Of a stretch of 64,000 bases of DNA, positions 54,200 through 62,117 are shown piece after piece. Origin of the DNA: Neurospora tetraspora (Eukaryota; Ascomycota; Sordariomycetes; Sordariales; Sordariaceae). Positions within the stretch are counted from its first letter, which is position 1. The number at the start of each line of letters is the position of its first letter. The stretch covers positions 6,386,001 through 6,450,000 of the forward strand of contig NW_026944383.1 in the NCBI RefSeq assembly GCF_033439725.1, read 5' to 3'. The notes below the pieces were generated by a model. It ran no database searches, was not told the DNA's origin, and worked only from the letters and a program-made list of their open reading frames with translations. Made by a program: the position numbers and the translations under genes.

Positions 54200-54348
54200 G
54201 CGTTGTAAGCTTGACTCAGCTTACCTCCATTTTGCCTATGCAGTCGCGTTGTATGCTTGACGCGGCTGACCTCCATTTTCCCTAGAGGTAGTGTATGCAG
54301 TCGCGTTGTATGCTTGACTCGGCTGACCTCCATTTTGCCTATGCAGTC
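54200..54348 (+). repeat. Three-copy tandem repeat (46/57/46 bp)
   Basis: Units at 54200-54245, 54246-54302 and 54303-54348 share GCGTTGTATGCTTGACTCGG and CTGACCTCCATTTTGCCTATGCAGTC with a few substitutions. The middle unit has an 11-bp insertion, AGAGGTAGTGT-like. Confidence 0.88.
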
Positions 54349-54603
54349 TAGGCTTTGGACTGTGTAATGGAATCTTCACGGCCATAGCACGGGCTTAGCT
54401 TGGCATAGCTTCCATATGTACGGCCCGGCCCGGCTTAAGTTGAACCCTGGACGACACTGTTCACGATGAGGCTGGTGTGAAGGATTAGAAGAAGTTTGGC
54501 GCAATCATTCCTGCCCCATCAAGGCCCTCTACCATCCAACAAAAGCAAAAATTCCTTGGCCGACATAGAAGAAGGATCAATGGAACTACCTACAATGGGA
54601 CTC

Positions 54604-54801
54604 TAGACTGCGTTCGTTCTGGTACCGTTTTCGTACCTATTAAGGGCCTCATATGACCGGTTTTACACTCAAAAAAGGCGGCCAACCCGCGAACTGCCCC
54701 GAGTTGAGTTGTAACTCGCCTTTGGGGTCTCGAATTCAGTTGAGTAAGTTGAGTTATTCCAAGCGCCCTACGATAACCGTACGAGAACGAACGCAGTCCT
54801 A
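54604..54801 (+). mobile_element. MITE family C (about 198 bp, TA target)
   Basis: The left end TAGACTGCGTTCGTTCTGGTACCGTTTTCGTA is answered by an inverted right end TACGATAACCGTACGAGAACGAACGCAGTCCTA. The repeats are ~30 bp with a few mismatches and a one-base offset at the tip. TA lies at both borders. The interior is non-coding. The ends differ from families A and B. Confidence 0.7.
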
Positions 54802-55357
54802 GACCAGAGTAGCCTGTCAGTCTCGTTGGGCTTTTGCCTGGACGCTTTCGAACTTGCTACTAGTGCCGAGATTATTACCCCTAGAGGTAGCAATCACTCA
54901 TGTTGTACGAGTCTTATGAGAGGGTAAGGTAGCAACGAAAGGTAGGAGGCTGAGAAATATTGGGACCGATGAGACCGGTGAGACCTTAGAGTAGCCATTC
55001 TCTCTAGGCTGCTGGCTGGACGTCTTTTGGTCAACTCAAGTTGCCATGGTTTTTTTTGCTATACGCATGACCAACGGTTGACTACCTTAGGTAGTGCTGA
55101 GGTTGTCAGAATGCATTGCAAGAGGTTGTCAGAATGCATTGCAACAGTTTGATGAGGGGGAGGTAGCAATGAAAGGAATACGGCGAGAAGGAACGAACCG
55201 AGGAGGTCGCGGAAGACCGATCATGGACTGGATAGATGTATAAAAGGTTGGGACGACCGACGAGTGTTGCGATCTTGTCCAAGCCAAACAATCATCACTC
55301 CCTCCAAACCGAGTTCCTAGGTCACACCACCCTTTGATCCCAAAGAAAGAAGCAAAA
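54802..55357. promoter_or_regulatory. Promoter region with local duplications upstream of the secreted protein gene
   Basis: A perfect 23-bp tandem duplication, GAGGTTGTCAGAATGCATTG..., lies at 55099-55144. More loosely, 54858-54950 and 55093-55180 share TAGTGC-GAG and GAGGTAGCAA-GAAAGG blocks, suggesting an older segmental duplication. Confidence 0.5.
55239..55245 (+). promoter_or_regulatory. TATA box of the secreted cysteine-rich protein gene
   Basis: TATAAAA in AGATGTATAAAAGGTTG, 119 bp before the ATG at 55358. Confidence 0.6.
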
Positions 55358-56053
55358 ATGGTCCACCTCGCCCTCGTCTCCCTCGCGGCCATGAGCCTCC
55401 TCACTCTCGTCACCGCGGCTCCCGCGGCCACCACCGAACCCGTCTTCTCCTTCGCCAAGTGGGTCGACGACGTGATCGCCAACCCGGAGACTGCCCTCGG
55501 GCCGGAGGAGGCGTGGCAGGCCTACCTCGACACTGCCAATTTTACTTCCGTCCCCGTTGCTGCCAATGGTGGCGCCCAAAAGCGATGGGATCCCGAAGTG
55601 TCATGCGACACCTATGAGCCCGGTCCGGCATATGTGAGTTCTCCCCCCCGGAAACCCATACCAACACAGCGAGCCAGAAGCTAACAGACCTGGATGCTTC
55701 CGTTCTCAAGGCTCCCGACGCCGTGTGGTGCATCAATTACCTCGCCGGCAAAGGCTCTACCCAATGTGTCGTTGGAACTGCCACTGCTATGTGCGTCCAT
55801 GGAAGGGCCCAGATCACGGGCGTTTCCGGGGTGAGCAGTCACACTCAGCAGAGTACTTGGTGAGTCCGTTTTCTCTTATGCACATGTGCAAGAAATCAAC
55901 TGACACGCCTTTTACTTCTATAGCCAAGCAGTTGCCCAGACTGCCGGTCTCATCATGGACACTTGCACCAAGAACAATTATGTAGAAGGTCAGCGCCTCA
56001 ACGTCCAAGCTGGCGTACAGATGGCCGTGCACATCAGGGCTCCTGGGCTGTAA
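55358..56053 (+). CDS. Small secreted cysteine-rich protein, 184 aa
   Basis: Three exons are inferred, 55358-55633, 55711-55859 and 55924-56053. The first intron has GTGAGT, a CTAAC branch site and a CAAG acceptor; the second has GTGAGT and a TATAG acceptor. The junctions read PGPAY-APDAVWC and QSTW-like ST-C-QAVAQTAG. The signal peptide is MVHLALVSLAAMSLLTLVTAAP, followed by a propeptide of ~55 residues ending in KR (GGAQKRWDPE), a Kex2 site. The mature part (~105 residues) has six Cys: SCDTY, VWCIN, TQCVV, AMCVH, the split-codon Cys, and DTCTK. The end (VQAGVQMAVHIRAPGL) is beta-like. I do not recognise a named family; an effector- or antimicrobial-like role is only a guess. Confidence 0.75.
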
Positions 56054-56582
56054 GCAGGTATTTATGGGTACCTTATGGATGAGTGTTGGTACCGAGTTTG
56101 TCAGGGTGGCGATTTACCTGGGTGACTGGGGTATGTAGTGGTAGGTAGGAATCTAGCCGATGTAAGTATTGAATATCGATGGCAAGAGAGGAAAAAATTG
56201 GGGGTGACGGAGAGTTCTCTTCTCATACTCGCCTTTGTATATCCAGACTGCTGAGAATCAAGATTTACATCCTTTTCCCCCAAAGACAAAGATCAAGGCC
56301 AAACACAATACGCAATCTCCCTCATCACCAATGTAGCGAGTAACTTGGTGTTGCAGGTAACCGCCTTTCCGAACGTGCAAACGGCTTCATAATACTTATC
56401 GCACACGAGGTATCCGACCTCCTGCCCCTCCGATGCCCCATGGTTAGTCGCATAGAAACTGCAGGTCCCGCCGAACACGGTCATGTCGTAGATAGCGCCA
56501 GGGACTCCAAAGTTGTACGCCTCTTCGGTGAAATCGGGTACGAGGCTGTGAAGAAAACGGCGGGATTAGTTAATATGACACC
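56054..56582. other. Spacer between convergent genes
   Basis: 529 bp, 3' UTRs of the secreted protein and SDR genes. A 63-codon minus frame at 56293-56484 shows nothing recognisable. Confidence 0.5.
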
Positions 56583-57712
56583 TTACCAAGCAGTATGCCC
56601 CCCATCAATAACCAAATTCCCTCCCGTCATAAAACTACTCGCCTCGCTCGCCAAAAACTGCACCGCCCCTCTAAACTCCTTCGTCTCCGCCAACCTCCCC
56701 ATCATATTCTCCGCCTCCCACTTCTCCCTCAGTCCGGGAACCTCCTCAAAGTTCTTCCTCACCATCGGCGTCAGTATATGTCCCGGACTAATACAGTTCA
56801 CCCTGATCCCTCCCGTCCCATCCTCCTGTTTACGGGACCACTCCATCGCCAAGTTCCTCGCCAACTGGATCACCGCGGCTTTACTGCTGTTGTACACGGG
56901 GCTGATCAATCCTTAATTGGCGACCAGCCCGGACATGCTGGCAATCAAAACGATGGAGCCGGAGGTTTTGAGTTTGTACATTTGTCGGGCGGCGGAGGAG
57001 GCCGTCATGAAGACGCCGGTGTAGTTGATGGCTAGCATGCGGGCGACGTCGTGGGGTTTATATTCCATGGCGGGCGTGAGCTGTTGGACGCCGGCGGTGG
57101 CGACGACGCCGTCCAGTCGGTTGTTTTCGGTGGCGATGGAGGCGATGAGCTTGTCGAGGTGTGAAGTGTCTTGGACGTCTTGCTCGCGGTAGTGGAGGGA
57201 GCCGCCGTGGGAGGTGGGGACGCGCTTGAGGGCTGAAGACCAGGTGGCTGGGTCGGGTTGTTCGGCGCGGTCGAGGCAGTAGACTTTTTGTTTTGAAGCC
57301 CAGGTTAGAAAAGGGAAAGCTCTGATGGTGAAGAAGGAGGTTGTTATGAGGGCTTACCTTTGGCACCAGCTTCGGCAAGTGCTTCTGTCATCTCAAGGCC
57401 CAGACCTTGAGCACCCCCTGTGACGATAAAGACCTTACCGGTTAGGCCGAACTGGGAGAAACGCTTGAAACCACTGTTCTCGTTTTGAGGCTTGGTCTCG
57501 TTATCTTTGGGTGCTGGTGGCGGTGGCTTGGCCACTGTTGGTTGTGCCTCTAGCTTGGAAGCGGTTATTATTGTTCGCGTGGCACTGATGCTGCCGGTTC
57601 TGAGAAGCGGAGAGCATGTTCGTTGTACGAAACGGCCATTGTTAATGTTAAGTGTACCGATAAGACGCTACCTGGTGAGAAGGCGGGCTGTTATTGTTGT
57701 TGAAGGGTTCAT
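56583..57712 (-). pseudogene. SDR (D-arabinitol 2-dehydrogenase-like) gene with an internal stop
   Basis: Three exons are inferred: 57672-57712, 57358-57599 and 56583-57283. The spliced frame of 327 codons begins with a basic, hydroxylated presequence (MNPSTTITARLLTR), suggesting mitochondria. Short-chain dehydrogenase motifs are all there: TGGAQGLGLEM (NAD-binding), VATAG, IASMSG (catalytic Ser), YNSSK (catalytic Tyr and Lys) and CISPGHILTPM. A TAA at 56913-56915 interrupts SGLVAN-*-GLISPVYNSSK, just before the active-site Tyr, so the product would lack the catalytic Tyr/Lys. One base change (from CAA or AAA) explains it. Related fungal enzymes oxidise D-arabinitol to D-ribulose or reduce sorbose. 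Confidence 0.82.
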
Positions 57713-58888
57713 GTTTGGCGAGTGTATGTGGTGGTTGTGATCGCTTGCAGATATTTCGAGTTCAGTATCGCTCACAGGAACAGAATGCTGGAGGGTTAGC
57801 TACTTTCAGAACGCGATCAATCTGGTTTATAAGAGCTTGCTAAAAGACCTATTGAACATGACAACATCACCGTTATAGCAGTTCTTGGTAAACACCACAG
57901 CCGAAGATCAAGCGATCTCGATGCTCATCAAACCTTGCGTCACAAAGGAGGCACATGTCTTGGACGTTTCCAAGCCTTGCTTGCGCGTTCACCCGCGGCC
58001 GAAGACGATATTACCCGCTTGAACGTCGGGTCGATAACGAAGAACCGCATAACGGTTTGCCATGTTGAACGAAAAATAGCATGCCATACGGTCGAGAGTT
58101 GTTGATCAGCTCAACCTCAGACGTCATAAAAGTGGGGAGAAAAGGGGTGATTTGCGCTGGATTGTACGAACGACTTAATTGTTCGGATGTGGCCAGCCGA
58201 TAGTATACGCATCTCGGTATGTATCAGGTTTGATTGGGGTTTTCGCTGCTAGTGATGATGCTGATGCTCAGTGAGTTGAAGGTCATCTCAGGTGAAGATA
58301 TTCCCGAAGATCGATGTGGATAGAGTCCGTGCCCTTGGACCCTTCTCCCACTGTAACGAGCACTAACACGCACCGAGTTAGCGAATCAGGTAGGGGTCAG
58401 GGCTTCTGGACCTCTTCGTCCGGGCCGCTGAACTCTATTCTCGCATGGCGTTGACAGATGCGGGGGTTCATTGGGATGGACCTTGATTGGCTGGAGTCCA
58501 CATATTGGCCAATCATTTCTCTTCCTGATGTTTCATGACGTTAAGGTCTCGGACAAGGAAGAATGATCGTCAAAACCCCAACACTCCAACTCCCGCCATG
58601 ATCGCCATATCCACCCACTCAGGCGCCGACGACAGGTCATGTTTTCTCTGGTATCGAGGCCAACAAGAAGGTATCAGACAATGAGAGCACCAAGAAAAAG
58701 GTGACAAAGAAAGCCCTTTGACAGCCGCCCGCCTTGACGACAGTTGCCGGCCGTCGACCTCATCTCTTCACCGCCACACGACAAAAAAAATACGAGGAAC
58801 CTGAGGGCGATTTCATCAGACATTCATTTTCATTCATGATCATTACTCATAACATCGACGCCATCGGCATCCGTGGGCTCTCCCATCA
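57713..58888. other. Spacer between SDR and GH71 genes
   Basis: 1.2 kb upstream of the SDR gene and downstream of the GH71 gene; no gene supported. Confidence 0.5.
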
Positions 58889-60442
58889 TCATGAACTGAT
58901 AACCGCCGGGTTCCAATTCACCATCCCGTCCACACATTCCGTCGTGATAGACGGTCCTCCCTTAGCCTGCGCGATTAGCAGCGTCGTCCCGTCTTCCAGG
59001 GTTCTCGACACCGACACCACCACATCCCCCGTGCTGTTGGTGAACAGCACCTTGCCCGAATAGATTCCTGCCCCGCCGACCTGCGGCATCTTTTTTGAGA
59101 ACATGGCGTTCAGGTCCTTCCCACCGATAGAAACACTGATGTCGGCCGGCTCCGCCAACAAAGCGGTGAAGAAGATGTTATCCTGCAGGAGGTCTTCTGG
59201 CGGATAGACCTGCTGGTAATTCGGATCGTTTCCGGTCGTGCCGCCGTTGTTGCAAGCCTTCGCTGGGTTGGTTCGGTAGTAGGCTACTACAGCCTCTTCT
59301 TTCACGACGAGGTTTTCCTGCGCCACCACCACCTTCGCTGCTTTGAAAGCGACGACCAAGGTCTGCGATGAAGCTGGCGCGGTGACAATCGTGGTGAGGG
59401 TTCTGATAACGGTGGTGATGGCAGTGGCGGTGGGGGCAATGATGGTGGTGGTGGTCGGCGTGGTCGGCTGGACCTTGCCGCCTTGCTTGTACTGCTGGAT
59501 ATAATAGGGCAACAACTTCCTCCACCCGTCATGCGGCATATTTTCGGCATAGTTGAGCGGTGCGTTTCCACTCTGGAACAGCCCAAGCGACTTCTCACGG
59601 ACTGGGCCGATATAGTGCGACTCGCCGTAGTCGTTCCAGGTGAGAATCTCCACGAAGTCGGGCTGGAAGTCGATTACCTGCTGCCAGCGCGTATCCCAGA
59701 GCTCATCTCCCTTCCAGAGCCAGTTCTTGTTCCAGCCGGGAAGGTTGGTGTAGAACCACCCGGCGACCGGCATAATATAAGGACGGCCATTCAACGCAGT
59801 CCGATACTGCTCATCCACTTCCGTGGTCATGGCAGAAGGCCCCTTAGGCCAAGCATCGAAGCTGAATAGTCCATCCGCAACACTACCCGCCGTTGTGGCT
59901 GCGTTTGCAGCGCCAAGGGAAGACCAGTCTGGTATAAAAAGGCAGTTGGTCTTACCCTTGATATCGTGCCAGTCTTCCGCATGATCAGGCCCCTCGAAGG
60001 TGGAAACTAGAGGTCGGTAGGTGTTGTCAGGCTTGAAGTACGAGCGCTCATTCGCCCAGCGATTGATTAGGGCAGTTACGGCGTCTTTGGACCAAGGAGC
60101 TTGGGAGCTATAGTCGAAAGAGAAGAACAGCTTGAAGTTGGCGGCATTGGCAGCTCGGAAGGCATTGGCCAGAGAGTTGTCGTTGCTTGCGTCCTGTGAA
60201 GCAATGTTGAGAACGAAGCCGTCGATGGAGGCGTCCTGTGCAAGACGGATGTCATCCTGCCAGTCGGACATGTCATAATTAGGAGCATTTCCCACCTGAA
60301 AGCATGTGTGAGTGAGGATTCCTTGTTTCTCAAGGGGAAGGGTGGAACTTACAATAAAGTGAGCAAAGACCTCCTTCGCTGCTTGCGCAAAGGGCAGCAG
60401 CGCCAGCGCTGTTGCTGTCAGAACGGAGAACGAGTATCTCAT
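58889..60442 (-). CDS. Secreted GH71 alpha-1,3-glucanase (mutanase), 498 aa
   Basis: Two exons, 60353-60442 and 58889-60295. The 57-nt intron (GTAAGT...TTTCAG) is a multiple of three without a stop, so an unspliced 517-residue frame is also open. Splicing gives the expected FAHFI-VGNAPNYDMSDWQDDI. The signal peptide is MRYSFSVLTATALALLPFAQA. The GH71 domain covers ~22-340 with DASIDGFVLN, FKLFFSFDYSS, PVAGWFYTNLPGWNKNW and ILTWNDYGESHYIGP. A Thr-rich linker (PTTPTTTTIIAPTATAITT) follows, then a C-terminal beta domain with AYYRTNPAK. It cleaves alpha-1,3-glucan of fungal walls, probably in remodelling or autolysis. Confidence 0.92.
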   Translation of the reverse strand: MRYSFSVLTATALALLPFAQAAKEVFAHFIVSSTLPLEKQGILTHTCFQVGNAPNYDMSDWQDDIRLAQDASIDGFVLNIASQDASNDNSLANAFRAANAANFKLFFSFDYSSQAPWSKDAVTALINRWANERSYFKPDNTYRPLVSTFEGPDHAEDWHDIKGKTNCLFIPDWSSLGAANAATTAGSVADGLFSFDAWPKGPSAMTTEVDEQYRTALNGRPYIMPVAGWFYTNLPGWNKNWLWKGDELWDTRWQQVIDFQPDFVEILTWNDYGESHYIGPVREKSLGLFQSGNAPLNYAENMPHDGWRKLLPYYIQQYKQGGKVQPTTPTTTTIIAPTATAITTVIRTLTTIVTAPASSQTLVVAFKAAKVVVAQENLVVKEEAVVAYYRTNPAKACNNGGTTGNDPNYQQVYPPEDLLQDNIFFTALLAEPADISVSIGGKDLNAMFSKKMPQVGGAGIYSGKVLFTNSTGDVVVSVSRTLEDGTTLLIAQAKGGPSITTECVDGMVNWNPAVISS

Positions 60443-62117
60443 CTTTGATACCGTGGCCCTAGGTCCTAACGAAGGAAGAGAAGATAAGATGAGAGGTAAG
60501 GACTGTGCTTATAAACGGAGAGGCTCCTCGGCGCTTCTCCGTCGCGAGGGTGACCTTCCTCTTCAAAGAACAAACAAAGAAGTGGGGCAATGGAGCGTCA
60601 AGCTCCGTTGGTAATGGTTCCTGGTCTAGATTCTGCGGACTGCATCTTGGCATGGTGTCCCTGCTTCTAGGGCTGAGGATATTTAAGTGAAATCGGTTAG
60701 GTGATATTGGCAATAGCTTCATATGGTAGGCGTAGCGAATCTACTAGCGATCCGCTTGCAAGGCTGGTGCATACCGATATCGGAGATACCGGAGCACATT
60801 CCAAAAGTATAAAGATGTCAACAGGGACCATGCGTCCAGCCACCTGCACAGCTGAAGCGACCGAATTTGACGGTCAAGCAACAAACTTGGATCCACCGGG
60901 CGTCGTCAGACCGCCTCAAACGGGAAGGGGAAGTCAAAAAGCATATCTTTGATGCTTAAGTGATTTGCTTGATAATTGATCAAACTCTTCAGGGCCAGCG
61001 GTGGTTCTCAGTGCCGTTTCAACATCTCTCATCACAAACGTAAAACAGATGGTGGTGTTGAGGTTTTTAGCGACCGATGTTTGATTGACCAACGACCGTT
61101 CCGCTCCAAAGACTCGAACTCTGAATCTCTTACAGGGAGAGAGAGGCCTGTGTGAGCCCCCTTGGCCGAGAAATGAGCAAGTGGAAAGCGGCGTTGGCAA
61201 ACTGAAGCTGAAACGGGCTGGGCGGCTGAGGTCCGAATTTTGAAAGATGCGACAAACGACAAACGACCGAGTCTGGCCAACCCGGCGCTTTTTGCTTTTT
61301 GTGGTAGCGCTGACGCTATGGCAGCGGACGCCAATGAGATAAAAGAAGGGGAGCCGCATTGGAACTTTTGATGCTTCCGCGAGCACGCCTAAGTGGATTC
61401 GTCAGTTTCGTCAGATTCAAGGGTCTTGACTCTTGCTGCACTTACTGCATGTGAAGAACGCACACCGAAATTCCACCGGCGAGGTGACCGACGCCGCTCG
61501 ACCCAAGGACTCTCAGCAAATGATGCGACGCCACGGAACACTCTATCGCGAGGCGGTGGAAGATATCTTGAACGGCCTCATGGCGGAAGTCAGCCGCCGC
61601 GATGTTTCGGAGGACGGACGGGAAAAGACGGTGTGCTTCCCCTTGGGTATGCCGACTGGAATGAGTGCCATCAAAACTGAAGTTACTCTCGACCGATAAA
61701 CTACCGGCGGCGAGCGTCGTCGGCGATATGGAAGGGGCGTCCATGTCCGAGAAGGAGCTCTCGACAGATTGCGGAAGGAATGGAAACGAACGACATTGAG
61801 CCACCACAGGATTGGAGGGCAGGCGCGATCAGGAAGTTTTCAGAATCAACCCTCCTTCTGAATATGGCAGCCTCTCTACGCGGTTGTTCTTTCCTCCAAC
61901 ATTCAGTCATTGACATCGAGATGCGAGTGGCTCACTTGCATCCTAGACATGGACCGGACAATGGATGTTCTGTGTTCGAACGCCCTTGAGGACTCGAGGA
62001 AGAAAAAAGATGAGAGATGTTGGGGAGAGAAAGAACTCCTTCACCTTGCATCCGCCTTGACCTCCTCCAACCTCTGACCTCGTTCTGACATCATCTCAGG
62101 ATTTACCAAACACCAAG
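60443..62117. other. Divergent upstream region of GH71 and carotenoid oxygenase genes
   Basis: 1.7 kb with overlapping short frames only. A TATA-like TTTATAAG lies about 70 bp upstream of the GH71 start on the minus strand. No clear light-response element was identified by eye, although carotenoid genes in Neurospora are light-induced. Confidence 0.5.
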
